The notes under the pieces were generated by a model. The model ran no database searches. It worked only from the letters and a program-made list of their open reading frames with translations, and was not told where the DNA came from. This document shows, one piece after another, positions 7,492-15,988 of a stretch of DNA of 64,000 nt. The DNA comes from JAWWPG01 sp963820035. GTDB taxonomy: Bacteria; Actinomycetota; Actinomycetes; Propionibacteriales; Nocardioidaceae. Numbering within the stretch: position 1 is the first letter of the stretch; each line of letters begins with the position of its first letter. The stretch is taken from positions 1-64,000 of the forward strand of contig CAWFYK010000005.1 of NCBI GenBank assembly GCA_963820035.1, written 5' to 3'. The position numbers were made by a program, and so were the translations under genes.

Positions 7492-10239
7492 TCAGGCGTC
7501 CGTGACCGGGGGCTCGATGAGCAGGCGCAGATGAGAACGCGAGGCGATGCCCAGCTTGGGAAAGATCCGATAGAGGTGTGACCCGATCGTCCGGTGGGAG
7601 AGGAAGAGCCGCTGGCCGATCTCACGGTTCGAGAGTCCCTGAGCCGCCAACTGGGCTATCTGGAGCTCCTGAGGCGACAACGTGGCCCAGACATCTGACT
7701 CGCGATCCTGGCTTGCCTCTCCGGAGGCGCGCAGCTCGCGACGGGCTCGTTCGGCCCATCGCACCGCGCCAAGCGCGTCGAACGCCTCGCGAGCGGTGCG
7801 GAGCGGGACACGAGACTCGGCCGCCCGCCTGCGCCGCCGAAGCCAGGTGCCGTACTCCAGAAGCAGCCGTCCTCGATAGAGCGGCCAGCGAGAGAGGTCG
7901 GTCCCGAGGCCAGCGCGGAAGTGCCGCTCGGCATCTGCGTCCTCTGCCAGCAGTGGCCGGGCATAGACCAATCCGACGTGTAGCCAGGGATTTGAGCTTG
8001 TCTTGGCGCGAGACTCCAACCCTTGCAGGATCATGCGGGCTTGGTCGGTGTTCCCGCTGTGGCGTGCGGCTTCGGCGAGGTCGCCGATTCCCCAGGTTGA
8101 CTGAAAGTGATGGTGTGCCGGGTCGGCCCGGTCGAACATTCGCTGCAGGTGTGCGAAGGCATCGTCGTACCGGCCAGACCCCAACGCGCCGACAGCGCGG
8201 GTCAGCTGGATCCCGCACAACACAGCGCTTGCCCCCAATGGCAGGGCGATCGACTCCGCCAGCCGGTTGAGCTCATCGGCTTTGACCTGGTCTCCGCGCA
8301 GGGTGGCGAGCATCGCCTTTCCGGTCTGCGCAGCAGCCAGCCACAGCGGCTGCCCGATCTCCTCGGCGAGCCTGGCGGCCTCTTCGGCGGCCGGGATGGC
8401 CACGCCCCAGTTCATCTGGTTGATCGCGGTCCAGGCTTGCTGGGTCAGCGCCGGCGGCATCAGACCGAGGCTGCCCTGTTCGCGGAGACCCCGCACGGCG
8501 GAGTCGAGGAATGCTGCGGAAAGGTCGAACGCACCGACCAGGTTGAGCGCCGATCCGATGAGCACGGTGACATCGGGCGAGTAGGACTCAGGAGCCAGCC
8601 GAGCTGCCTGCTCGATCACCACCGCCCCATGGCCATCCGGATCGGTCAGGGCGAAGATGGACAGCACTCGCGCATCGCTTTCCGGTATCGGAAGTCGCGC
8701 CGTTGCTTCGACCACGCGAAGCCGCATGTCCTCTCCAGGGTCGGCCCACCACGCCTGCATCGCGGCCGCATGCAAGAAGCTGAGCGCTTGGTCGACGTCC
8801 CCGGCAGCCAGCATGGCCTCTCCGTGGCTGAGCAGGGACTGAACTTTGGGCGGGTCACCCGGCGATCCGGGCTCCAGGGTCAGCCGGATCAGACTCAGCC
8901 GGGCCCGGTCGAGGGACCCGGTGACAAGGGGGTCTGCTTCGCGCGCGAGCTTGGCCGAGACGCCCGGCTCGCCGAGCTGGACGGCAAGCTCGGCGGCGCG
9001 TAGCAGTCGCTGCCCGCGACGATTCGGATCGGGACTGAGGTGTGCGGCGCGCTGCAATGCGGCCAGCGAGACAGCGCTGCCGCCTCTCGCCTGCGCGCGC
9101 ATCGCCACTGTTTCGACCTCGGTCGCGACGTCTTCATCTGGCCCTGTGGTGGCCGCCGCGCGATGCCAGGCGTGTCGGTCGGGCTGATCTGCCAGCACGG
9201 TCGCCAGCGCAGCGTGTGCCTCACGGCGCTGGACGATGGGAGCCGACTGGTAGATGGCCGAACGAATCAGTGGATGACGGAAGTGGAAGTGGGCATGGTC
9301 GACGTCGATCAGCCCGGCAAGAACCGCTGGCTGCAACGCCTCCTCCAAACCCCCGGCTCCTGTGCTCATCACGTCGTCGGCCGCGAGTACTTCATCGATC
9401 TGTTCGGCATCGTCGGCGGCGGCAAGAAGCAGCACGGCGCGGGTGCGCGGATCCAGGTCGCGAACCTGAGCTCCGTAGGCCTGCTCGAGGCGCGTGGTGA
9501 TCGCCAGCGGCTGCGGGAAGACCTCCGGACGCTGCCCGGTCGCATCGAGAATCGTCGGCAGCTCCAGGAGAGCCAGGGGAGTTCCACCGGCCGCCGCGAG
9601 GACGCGTTCTCGAAGCCTGACGCTGATGTTGGGGACTCGGGCATCGAGCAGTGCTCTTGCTGCCGCGTCATCCAGCTCGGGAACGGGGAGCCGCCTCAGA
9701 CCCGCTCGTGTGAGCGGGGTGTCGTAGCCGTCTCGAACGGCGACCAGGAGCGCCACAGGTTCGGAGTCCAGGCGACGTGCCACAAAAGACAGTACGTCGG
9801 CCGTCGGTCTGTCGAGCCAATGCGCATCCTCGACAAGGATGACCAGGGGTGTCTCCGCCGCCGTCTCGGCGATGAGCTCGAGTGCTGCGAGGGCGATCAG
9901 GAACGGCTCAGGGGCACCGGAGTCGGCCATGCCGAATGCCGCCAGCAAGGCATCCCGCTGACGGGTGACCAGCGAGTCCGACCGATCCATCACGGGCCTC
10001 AACAGCTGGTGAAGCCCGGCAAAAGGAAGTCGCGTCTCGGACTGGACGCCGGTGGCCGAGAGCATGCGCATCCCTCTGCCTCTTGCCTCATCCGCGGCAA
10101 CGCGGAGGAGCAACGACTTGCCGATACCGGCCGGCCCGGAGACCACCAACGCTCCTCCGCGCTCTCCCGACCGCGCCACGAGCTCTTCTAGGACCTGAAG
10201 CTCGTAGACGCGATTGACCAGAGTGTCAGCGGCGCTCAA
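7492..10239 (-). CDS. LAL-type LuxR family transcriptional regulator with AAA ATPase
   Basis: A 915-residue regulator of the MalT/LAL type. An N-terminal ATPase has Walker A GPAGIGKS at 35-42 and a Walker B-like LVILVEDAHWLD further on; a long helical, TPR-like middle follows; the last about 60 residues are a LuxR/FixJ helix-turn-helix (LSPQELQIAQLAAQGLSNRE and GQRLFLSHRTIGSHLY). The start is a TTG at 10239: an in-frame stop lies only five codons upstream and a GAGGAGG ribosome site sits 7 bases before it, so the unusual codon is well supported. Such proteins are usually activators triggered by an inducer bound to the central domain. The next gene downstream is DUF4331, a plausible target. 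Confidence 0.92.
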   Translation of the reverse strand: MSAADTLVNRVYELQVLEELVARSGERGGALVVSGPAGIGKSLLLRVAADEARGRGMRMLSATGVQSETRLPFAGLHQLLRPVMDRSDSLVTRQRDALLAAFGMADSGAPEPFLIALAALELIAETAAETPLVILVEDAHWLDRPTADVLSFVARRLDSEPVALLVAVRDGYDTPLTRAGLRRLPVPELDDAAARALLDARVPNISVRLRERVLAAAGGTPLALLELPTILDATGQRPEVFPQPLAITTRLEQAYGAQVRDLDPRTRAVLLLAAADDAEQIDEVLAADDVMSTGAGGLEEALQPAVLAGLIDVDHAHFHFRHPLIRSAIYQSAPIVQRREAHAALATVLADQPDRHAWHRAAATTGPDEDVATEVETVAMRAQARGGSAVSLAALQRAAHLSPDPNRRGQRLLRAAELAVQLGEPGVSAKLAREADPLVTGSLDRARLSLIRLTLEPGSPGDPPKVQSLLSHGEAMLAAGDVDQALSFLHAAAMQAWWADPGEDMRLRVVEATARLPIPESDARVLSIFALTDPDGHGAVVIEQAARLAPESYSPDVTVLIGSALNLVGAFDLSAAFLDSAVRGLREQGSLGLMPPALTQQAWTAINQMNWGVAIPAAEEAARLAEEIGQPLWLAAAQTGKAMLATLRGDQVKADELNRLAESIALPLGASAVLCGIQLTRAVGALGSGRYDDAFAHLQRMFDRADPAHHHFQSTWGIGDLAEAARHSGNTDQARMILQGLESRAKTSSNPWLHVGLVYARPLLAEDADAERHFRAGLGTDLSRWPLYRGRLLLEYGTWLRRRRRAAESRVPLRTAREAFDALGAVRWAERARRELRASGEASQDRESDVWATLSPQELQIAQLAAQGLSNREIGQRLFLSHRTIGSHLYRIFPKLGIASRSHLRLLIEPPVTDA

Positions 10240-10400
10240 GCCCGATCCTCCTCGTCATCCATCCTGGATTCTCTGGCGCCGCACGGGAGGGCGCAAGCGT
10301 TTTGGCCGAGCCGTCGCACAAGTCCGGCCGCATTGCTCGGTCCGGGCGGGCGTATTCGCTGCGTTGCCTCGTCGGTATCCGAGGCGGCTGCCACAGCGGC

Positions 10401-10799
10401 TCAGACGATCTCGAGGAGGAGCCGCTCGACGCGTCGCCGGATCTCGTCACGGATCGGGCGCATGACTCCGAGGTCCTTGCCTGCGGGGTCGTCGAGGTCC
10501 CAGTCCTCGTAGCGCTTGCCGGGGAGGATCGGACAGGTGTCACCACAACCCATGGTGATGACCACGTCGGCAGTCTCCACGGAGTCAGTGGTCAGGATCT
10601 TTGGCGCGGCGGCGGTGATGTCGATCCCCTCCTCCGCCATCGCCTCCACGGCGACGGGATTGACGTGTTTCGCGGGCTCAGACCCGGCGGACAGGACAGT
10701 GACGCGGTCGCCGCCGAAGTACTCGAGATATCCCGCCGCCATCTGCGAACGCCCGGCGTTGTGGACGCAGACGAACAGGACGCTCGGCTTGAGGGTCAT
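10401..10799 (-). CDS. arsC: Arsenate reductase, low-molecular-weight phosphatase type
   Basis: A 132-residue cytoplasmic enzyme reducing As(V) to As(III). The phosphatase-like loop C11-VHNAG-R17-S18 opens the protein, and Cys85 and Cys89 (GCGDTCP) supply the second and third redox cysteines of the thioredoxin-coupled ArsC class. The loop aspartate is in WDLDDPAGKD. The start at 10799 is used because the longer frame only adds a shadow of the upstream arsR. It lies 5 bases after arsR and is surely co-transcribed. No ArsB/Acr3 efflux pump gene is present nearby. Confidence 0.93.
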   Translation of the reverse strand: MTLKPSVLFVCVHNAGRSQMAAGYLEYFGGDRVTVLSAGSEPAKHVNPVAVEAMAEEGIDITAAAPKILTTDSVETADVVITMGCGDTCPILPGKRYEDWDLDDPAGKDLGVMRPIRDEIRRRVERLLLEIV

Positions 10800-10804
10800 G
10801 CTCG

Positions 10805-11170
10805 TCAGACCTTCTCCGCCGGGCCGCCGATCAGCGCGGCGACGTCCGCCAGCGTATCGGTCCGGGCCCGGTAGTAGACCCACACGCCGCGCTTGCATCT
10901 GTCGAGCAAGCCGGCCCCGTGCAGCACTTTCAGGTGGTGACTGATCGTCGGCTGAGACAGGTCGAACGCTCCGGTCAGATCACAGACGCATGCCTCGCCG
11001 CCTTCATGGGACGCCACCAACGACATCAAACGGAGCCGCACGGGGTCAGCGAGCGCCTTCAACAGGTGGGCAATGCGCTCGGCCTGTGCCCGGCTCAACG
11101 ACTCACGCTGCAAGGGCGAGCAGCAAGCCACCGTTTGCACCGGCGTCAGTTCGAGCGAAGAGTTAGGCAT
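10805..11170 (-). CDS. arsR: ArsR family arsenic-responsive repressor
   Basis: A 121-residue winged-helix repressor. The recognition helix region is LSQPTISHHLKVLHGAGLL (71-89); the metalloid site motif appears as C61-V-C63-D (ACVCDL), with extra cysteines at 16-17 and 92. Arsenite binding to the cysteine pair should release DNA. The ATG at 11170 matches the normal length; the longer upstream frame runs into the operator. It is divergent from arsI, and the 88-base gap carries two inverted repeats suited to control both directions. Confidence 0.92.
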   Translation of the reverse strand: MPNSSLELTPVQTVACCSPLQRESLSRAQAERIAHLLKALADPVRLRLMSLVASHEGGEACVCDLTGAFDLSQPTISHHLKVLHGAGLLDRCKRGVWVYYRARTDTLADVAALIGGPAEKV

Positions 11171-11181
11171 CTGTCTATGTT

Positions 11182-11241
11182 GACATACGTCGATGTCTGT
11201 GGCAAGGTCGCGGTCATCACCAGACATCGACACACGTCGAT
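11182..11241. promoter_or_regulatory. arsR/arsI divergent promoter with two operator-like inverted repeats
   Basis: Site 1 is GACAT-N6-ATGTC at 11182-11197; site 2 is ATCGAC-N4-GTCGAT at 11226-11241. Both contain the CGTCGAT half-site, so one ArsR protein could bind both. Site 2 lies just before the AAGGAGG ribosome site of arsI, where a bound repressor would block transcription or early elongation; site 1 is 12 bases from the arsR start. Confidence 0.65.
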
Positions 11242-11258
11242 ATTTGCAAGGAGGAACC

Positions 11259-11717
11259 ATGTCCCGAATCCAGCTCGCCCTCAACGTTGACGACGTCGAG
11301 ACCGCCGTCGCCTTCTACTCCAAGCTTTTCGGCACCGAGCCCGCCAAGCGCCGCCCCGGATACGCCAACTTCGCCGTCGACCAGCCTCCGCTCAAGCTCG
11401 TCCTGATCGAGAATCGTGGTCACGGCGGCACCCTCAACCACCTCGGTGTCGAGGTGGCGGACATCGACCGCGTCGACGCCGAGCAGGTTCGGCTCACTGA
11501 GCAGGGTCTCGCATCGATCGACGAACGTGGCACTACGTGCTGTTATGCCAAGCAGGACAAGTTCTGGGTGCAGGGAAGCCCGAACGGTGAGCGCTGGGAG
11601 ATCTACACGGTCCTGGCCGACAGCCCGACGCCCACGGCCGCCGACGAGCCGGCGGACGGGTGCTGTGGTTCAGCCGTCGATGAAACGCACCAGATCGTTG
11701 CCGCTGCCTGTTGTTGA
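11259..11717 (+). CDS. arsI: ArsI/CadI-type dioxygenase (organoarsenical C-As lyase)
   Basis: A 152-residue vicinal-oxygen-chelate (glyoxalase-fold) protein. Likely Fe(II) ligands are Gln5, His61 and Glu114; the vicinal cysteines Cys94-Cys95 in GTTCCYAKQDKFW form the trivalent organoarsenical site known from ArsI. The C-terminal tail holds two further Cys pairs (135-136 and 151-152), a metal-binding tail also seen in CadI proteins. ArsI cleaves the carbon-arsenic bond of trivalent methyl or aromatic arsenicals; CadI relatives are cadmium-induced. The start has AAGGAGG 7 bases upstream. It is divergent from arsRC, so the locus should handle both arsenate and organoarsenicals. Confidence 0.88.
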   Translation: MSRIQLALNVDDVETAVAFYSKLFGTEPAKRRPGYANFAVDQPPLKLVLIENRGHGGTLNHLGVEVADIDRVDAEQVRLTEQGLASIDERGTTCCYAKQDKFWVQGSPNGERWEIYTVLADSPTPTAADEPADGCCGSAVDETHQIVAAACC

Positions 11718-11721
11718 TCAC

Positions 11722-11842
11722 GTCGGCTTCGTCCGGTCCGCTTCGCCAGGAGTTTCGCCAGCTGGGCCGGACGAAGCCGCAGACCTCGGATTCGTCCTGC
11801 CGGCTCCAGCAGGGATTCCGCGCGCTCGGCCGGACGAACCCG
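11722..11842 (+). repeat. Two tandem palindromic elements with TTCGTCC/GGACGAA arms (family P)
   Basis: Module 1 has perfect 13-base arms, CGGCTTCGTCCGG at 11724-11736 and CCGGACGAAGCCG at 11767-11779, with a 30-base loop. Module 2, 63 bases further, has arms around TTCGTCC (11791) and GGACGAA (11831). They start 7 bases after the arsI stop, so they may end transcription. The second module is very similar to the element at 15040-15092. Confidence 0.75.
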
Positions 11843-12061
11843 AGTTGTCCGGGCGTAGGGCGGTCAGATGTGGAACGTGCGGACGCCGGCGGGCACCGCC
11901 CACCACTGGTCGGGACGGTCGACGACCGCAGCAGTCGCCACTCATCTGGAACCGGCGCGGGCAGCCACGGCCCCGTCGTCATCGCCCACGTGCGCGAGCA
12001 CCCACGTCCAGGCGGCTTCTCCCAACTCGCCGTATGTGTCGCTGCCTACCATGCGACCAGG
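11843..12061 (-). other. Gene-poor stretch with a possible 36-residue ORF
   Basis: On the minus strand an ATG at 12052 opens 36 codons (TYGELGEAAWTWVLAHVGDD) to a TGA at 11942-11944. The composition looks protein-like, and the frames beyond the stop remain so (DQWWAVPAGVRTFHI), as if a longer gene was cut by a stop or shift. I do not recognise it. Nothing else is visible in this stretch. Confidence 0.25.
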
Positions 12062-12571
12062 TTAGTGCCGCTTCATCGGGCCGCCACTGCGGCCGTAGGA
12101 GGCCGCCACGATCTCGGCAACGACCGACAAGGCGATCTCACCGGGCGCCTTGCCACCCGTGTCGAGCCCCGCAGGAACGTGCAGACGCGCCAACGTGTTA
12201 GCCGGCCATGAGTCGGCGAGGGTTGAAAAGACGCTGTCGGCTCGCCGCCGGCTCCCCATCATGGCGACATAGCCCGCCCGCCCCGCCAGCGCTTGTCTGA
12301 GCAGCGGATCCCTGTCGGGTGTGTCATGGTCGCAGAGCACCAAGGCGTCGTTGCCGTCGAGCGGGTTGGCCTCGAGCCATCGCAAGGGCGTCTCGTCGAC
12401 GTCCTCGTCGGCCAGCAGGACGGTACGACGGCCAGCAATCTCCGCGATCTGCACGACGGCCCGGCTGATCGGGTTGTCCGTGACGACGACGACCCGACCG
12501 TGCTCGCGCGTGTCGTCGGACCAGGGCTGCTCTCGGCCCTGGGGGGCACGGTGATCCGAAACAGGGCTCAT
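12062..12571 (-). CDS. XdhC-family protein, Rossmann domain only
   Basis: A 169-residue protein matching the C-terminal NAD(P)-binding half of XdhC/CoxI proteins, the factors that insert or sulfurate the molybdenum cofactor of xanthine dehydrogenase-type enzymes. Family motifs are YVAMMGSRRRADSVF, then LARLHVPAGLDTGGKAPGE and IALSVVAEIVA. The N-terminal XdhC domain found in full-length members is absent, although stand-alone Rossmann forms are known. No xanthine dehydrogenase-like genes are in the window, so its client is unknown; the sulfite-oxidase-type enzyme at 1877 does not normally need XdhC. The start at 12571 is preferred over the unconserved extension to 12649. Confidence 0.75.
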   Translation of the reverse strand: MSPVSDHRAPQGREQPWSDDTREHGRVVVVTDNPISRAVVQIAEIAGRRTVLLADEDVDETPLRWLEANPLDGNDALVLCDHDTPDRDPLLRQALAGRAGYVAMMGSRRRADSVFSTLADSWPANTLARLHVPAGLDTGGKAPGEIALSVVAEIVAASYGRSGGPMKRH

Positions 12572-12712
12572 GACCTCGACCCTACGACGGCCGGGCTGCC
12601 TCTCTCGGCTGATTCGACTGCTCGGTTGATGGTCTCGCCCGCGTGGCATGGGCTGACGAGTCTCGAGGTGACACGGCCCGATCCGGGGTTGACTCGCCTT
12701 GACCTGTGAGCC

Positions 12713-12934
12713 TCAGGCGGGTTGGCCGTCAGCTTTCGCTGTCGCCGTCGTGGGGGATGCGATCGCAGCCGTGGACGTCGGCTTCACGTCGCCGTTCGCG
12801 GCGGCCCGCCGCCCACGTCGGCTCAGCCGGCGAAGACCCTCGCGAAGGCCGCCGCGGGACCGCCGTACGGGCGGCGGGCGTTCGCTCGACCACTGGCCCA
12901 ACATCGTCGCGCCTTGCGGTGGGATTCTGCTCAT
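12713..12934 (-). CDS. Small basic hypothetical protein with a strong ribosome site
   Basis: A 73-codon frame starting at 12934 with AGGAGG 7 bases upstream, one of the best ribosome sites in the window. The product has an Arg-rich middle (about 14 Arg in 35 residues) and an Ala/Thr/Pro-rich tail, with no membrane segment and no recognised domain. An inverted repeat, GAGCGA-N5-TCGCTC at 12956-12972, lies just upstream and may be an operator. It is probably real because of the ribosome site, but its composition is also what out-of-frame GC-rich DNA gives, so I hold it at middling confidence. Confidence 0.45.
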   Translation of the reverse strand: MSRIPPQGATMLGQWSSERPPPVRRSRGGLREGLRRLSRRGRRAAANGDVKPTSTAAIASPTTATAKADGQPA

Positions 12935-13086
12935 GACTTGTCCTCCTGTGTGGTTGAGCGATTTCGTCGCTCACCAGGTAGAGGCGCCAGCCGAGCGTTT
13001 TGATACCTGAATCGGGGCTCACCGGGCAGTTCGGTGAGCTGTCTCGGGAAGTGGCGGACTGCCCCATTCGGCGGGATGTCATCAGC

Positions 13087-13560
13087 GGTCACGACGGCTC
13101 GCCCGCCCGCCAACTCGCCCGCCATGTGAAGGGAGTCGGGCAGAATGATGCCAGAGGGATGAATGTCGCCCTGATCTTCCGTCGTGACAGGTATCTGCGG
13201 GGTGGAGACCAGATCCTCTTCCTGGAAAGTGGATTTCGCTCTGCGGTCCGCTCCACCGAGTGGTGAGATAACGTCAACACGAGCATCAGAACGTCCGATG
13301 GGAGCACGGCGTGCAGTTCGGGGACGTGCCGCGTTTGGTGGAGTTCAGGGATGTCGCCGGGGTTGCCCGCGTCAACGGCGCGACTCTCGCAGCGCTCGCC
13401 AACCCGAGGGTCTCGCCGATGGGCGCACAGATCGACGCGACCAAGCTCACCAACACGACCATGCCGACCTGCCCTCGACCGGCGACTCCTTCTTCGGCGT
13501 ACGCGCTGTGGACGATGACGGCAATGCCAGCCCCGTGAGCTTTCCGACCTCGAGCTTCCA
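13087..13560 (+). pseudogene. M28-family metallopeptidase C-terminus, broken in three frames
   Basis: Three consecutive frames encode successive parts of one protein. Frame 1 (about 13090-13240) reads SPARQLARHVKGVG, then MNVALIFRRDRYLRGGDQIL and FLESGF. Frame 3 (about 13276-13460) reads HEHQNVRWEHGVQFGDVP, then LVEFRDVAGVARVNGATLAA, LANPR and KLTNTT. Frame 2 (from 13475) reads STGDSFFGVRAVDDDGNASP VSFP in two blocks. This is the order found in secreted Zn-aminopeptidases of the M28 family, including the RRDRYLRGGDH-type segment and the HEHQ zinc-ligand region. At least two frameshifts and a deletion after LTNTT make it non-functional, and the N-terminal half is missing. Nothing else is seen in 12935-13630. 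Confidence 0.75.
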
Positions 13561-13630
13561 GGAGCTGCCGCCTCACCGCTCGGAGACGAGTCCAGCCCGC
13601 CTCCTGCGCCACCGTTTCGGAGAGGATCTC

Positions 13631-15028
13631 GTGAACCGGAGCCTGCTGGCCGTAGCCGGCCTCGCCGTGACGTCGATCGCCCTGTTGTTGGGTTCAGCAA
13701 CCACGACGTCGGTGCAGGCCGCTCCAGGGTCTGGTGTGGTGCCCGCCGCCACGACGCCGCAGAAGGGCGCGTGGGTGGACTCACCGATCCAGCACGTGGT
13801 GATCATCTACCAGGAGAACCACTCCTTCGACGACGTCCTCGGGCCGGTATGCGAGGCTCGCGCCAACCCGTGCAACGGCTACACCGGACCCGTGACGTTC
13901 CACGACGGCAAGACCGCCACGAACATCGTGCAGCCCGACGTCGTCCCGGAGGTGGATCACAGCCCACGCTCGCAGCAGCGCGCCTTGCATGACAGGTGGG
14001 ATCTCATCCCGGGCTGTCTTCGGGGGCAGTTCCGCTGTGTCTCCCACGTCGACCCGGCGAACATCCCGAACCTGGCTGCTCTCGCAGACACGTTCTCGGT
14101 CTCGGATGCGACGTTCGCCGCTGGCCATGCGGCGTCGTTCGGTGCCCACGTCACGCTGGCCGCCGGCCGGATCGCTGGCTTCGCCGGGACCAACCCGGTG
14201 AACTCCCGCACGGGGGTGAAGCCGCGTGCGGGATGGGGCTGCCCGAGCCGCCGGGACGCGCTGTGGGGTCCCGCCAACAAGCTGACCTACCAACCGTCCT
14301 GCATCCCGGACGTCCAGGGAAAGGGGCCCTATCGCAAGAGCGAGGTCTCCTACGTTCCCACCATCATGGAGCGGCTGGAAGCCGCCGGCCTGAGTTGGCA
14401 CGTCTACGCCGGCACCGACGAGAAGAAGCCGTCTCGGGCGCCACTGTCTGTCTGTACGTACTTCTACTGGTGCTACAACACCCGCTTTGACCTGGCGCAC
14501 AACTCATCGAGAGGAGACTTCGGGGCCGCCGCGCTCGCCGGGACCTTGCCCACGCTGTCGTTCGTGATCCCGATCGGAGATGTGTCGCAGCACAACGGCA
14601 TGAGCATGGCGGTCGGTGACAACTACATCGGCAAGATGGTGTCGTCCGTCGAGAACGGCCCGAACTGGGGAAGCACCGCCATCTTCATCACCTACGACGA
14701 CTGCGGATGCTTCTACGACCACGTCAAGCCGCCATCGCCGAGCTACGGGCTGCGGAACCCGATGGTGATCGTCAGCCCCTACGCCAAGCCGCAGGGGACC
14801 GACTCGACGACCGCGATCCAGCCGTACTCGATGTTGGCCTTCGTGCAGGACAACTTCGGCCTCCCGTCGCTGAGCCTCGGGGTGGACGCGGCATACGACT
14901 ACGAGAACGCGTTCGACTTCACCCAGCGGCCGTTGCGCGGCCCGGTGATGACGACGCAGGTCATCCCCAAGGCGGAGCAGGTGGAGATGGCCCGCCTCCG
15001 GCCAGCAGCGGAGGACGACCCCACCTAG
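13631..15028 (+). CDS. Secreted alkaline phosphatase/phospholipase C-type phosphoesterase
   Basis: A 465-residue protein with an N-terminal signal peptide (NRSLLAVAGLAVTSIALLLG, then a VQAAPG cleavage region near 27) and a phosphoesterase domain of the AcpA/phospholipase C superfamily. The metal/nucleophile opening HVVIIYQENHSFDDVLG and the later metal site FITYDDCGCFYDHVKPP followed by YGLRNPMVIVSPYA are present. It should hydrolyse phosphomonoesters or phospholipid head groups outside the cell. The start is the GTG at 13631 with GGAGAGGA about 8 bases upstream; the longer frame back to 13184 is only the peptidase pseudogene. Several Cys (at least eight) suggest disulfides after export. It may be phosphate-regulated, but no pho box was identified. 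Confidence 0.9.
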   Translation: MNRSLLAVAGLAVTSIALLLGSATTTSVQAAPGSGVVPAATTPQKGAWVDSPIQHVVIIYQENHSFDDVLGPVCEARANPCNGYTGPVTFHDGKTATNIVQPDVVPEVDHSPRSQQRALHDRWDLIPGCLRGQFRCVSHVDPANIPNLAALADTFSVSDATFAAGHAASFGAHVTLAAGRIAGFAGTNPVNSRTGVKPRAGWGCPSRRDALWGPANKLTYQPSCIPDVQGKGPYRKSEVSYVPTIMERLEAAGLSWHVYAGTDEKKPSRAPLSVCTYFYWCYNTRFDLAHNSSRGDFGAAALAGTLPTLSFVIPIGDVSQHNGMSMAVGDNYIGKMVSSVENGPNWGSTAIFITYDDCGCFYDHVKPPSPSYGLRNPMVIVSPYAKPQGTDSTTAIQPYSMLAFVQDNFGLPSLSLGVDAAYDYENAFDFTQRPLRGPVMTTQVIPKAEQVEMARLRPAAEDDPT

Positions 15029-15039
15029 CCGGATGGAGG

Positions 15040-15092
15040 GGATTCGTCCGGTGATGTAGTGCGGGAACTCCGCGCGCTGGGTCGGACGAGTC
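15040..15092 (+). repeat. Palindromic element, family P
   Basis: The arms ATTCGTCCG (15042-15050) and CGGACGAGT (15083-15091) pair at 8 of 9 positions; the interior contains ACTCCGCGCGCTGGG, nearly the same as module 2 at 11787 (ATTCCGCGCGCTCGG). It begins 12 bases after the phosphoesterase stop. The rest of 15093-15292 shows nothing I can identify. Confidence 0.65.
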
Positions 15093-15292
15093 AAGCGGAT
15101 CCGGTGACGATGGGGCCAAAGCAGCAGTGACGCGGTGGCTCTGGCGACACTTCCGTTGGCTTGGCGCCGCACCTTGGTCGGTGAACGTATCCACGCAATG
15201 CCCGGGCCGTCCCGTCATAGGTCAAGGCGTGAAGCTCCAGGTCATCCTTGGCCCGCGATGTCGATCGCAGGACATGGAACAGCGCCGGCGCC

Positions 15293-15988
15293 TTACTCCG
15301 CCCGGAAGCGCGGCGACAACGCATAGCGCAAGAGCACGACGTCGCCGATCTGCCGGATCTCCGCGAGCGTCGCGCGCCGGTCAGGGTTCCAGGGGAACCG
15401 ACCGTCCCCGACGAACCGGCGCGCACGGGAGTCTCCGACGAAGAACGGTGCGACCACCAGTTGCAGCTCGTCGGCGAGGTCGTTCGTGAGGAACTGAGTG
15501 TGCACCCTCTCGCCGCCCTCGACCATCAACCGCTGCACGCCTCTCGCGTGGAGGTCCTCACTGACGGTCCGCATGTCCACCCGCTCGCCGCCGTCGACGA
15601 CGGTCGCCAACGGCCCGAGGCGCTCGCGGGCGCCCGCCACGGTCTCGCTTGCACAGTAGACCAGCTTCTCGCAGTCTCCGGTGCTGAAGAAGTTCGCACA
15701 GGCGTCGAGTTCGGCCCGCTCGGTCACCGTGACCTTGAGAGGAGACGGAGTAAGCCCGCACGCCAGCCGTGCCTCCCGCCGCGCTGGTGAGCGGACGAGC
15801 AGCCGCGGGTTGTCGTTGCGCACGGTCGCGGCCCCGACCAGGATGGCGTCGCAGTCCGCGCGTACGGCGTCCACCCGGTCGAAGTCGTCAGGGTTGGAGA
15901 ACTCGAGCCTTCCCTTGGTGGCGCTTCCGAGGTAGCCGTCGATGGACATGCCGCAACTCAGCAGCGTGTAGGGACGCTCAGCCGCCAT
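15293..15988 (-). CDS. RibD C-terminal-like (dihydrofolate reductase fold) reductase
   Basis: A 231-residue stand-alone reductase domain of the RibD/DHFR-like fold. Typical motifs are SCGMSIDGYLG (about 10-20), ADCDAILVGAATVRNDNPRL (about 46-65), the NADPH-site stretch VEGGERVHTQFL (about 175) and APFFVGD. In riboflavin synthesis this domain reduces a ribosylamino-pyrimidine; stand-alone forms act on related pterin or pyrimidine substrates. No deaminase domain is attached. Its start lies 11 bases inside the end of the upstream membrane-protein gene, so it is translationally coupled as the last gene of a five-gene operon that also has a PTPS-fold protein. That supports a pterin/pyrimidine substrate, but the real substrate is unknown. 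Confidence 0.85.
   Translation of the reverse strand: MAAERPYTLLSCGMSIDGYLGSATKGRLEFSNPDDFDRVDAVRADCDAILVGAATVRNDNPRLLVRSPARREARLACGLTPSPLKVTVTERAELDACANFFSTGDCEKLVYCASETVAGARERLGPLATVVDGGERVDMRTVSEDLHARGVQRLMVEGGERVHTQFLTNDLADELQLVVAPFFVGDSRARRFVGDGRFPWNPDRRATLAEIRQIGDVVLLRYALSPRFRAE

Noticed and set aside
9040..10191. A 383-codon plus-strand ORF
   Set aside because: It is the antisense shadow of the ATPase domain of the LuxR-family regulator.
13184..15028. A 614-codon version of the phosphoesterase
   Set aside because: The first 149 codons cover the M28 pseudogene in the wrong frame; the signal peptide begins at the GTG at 13631.
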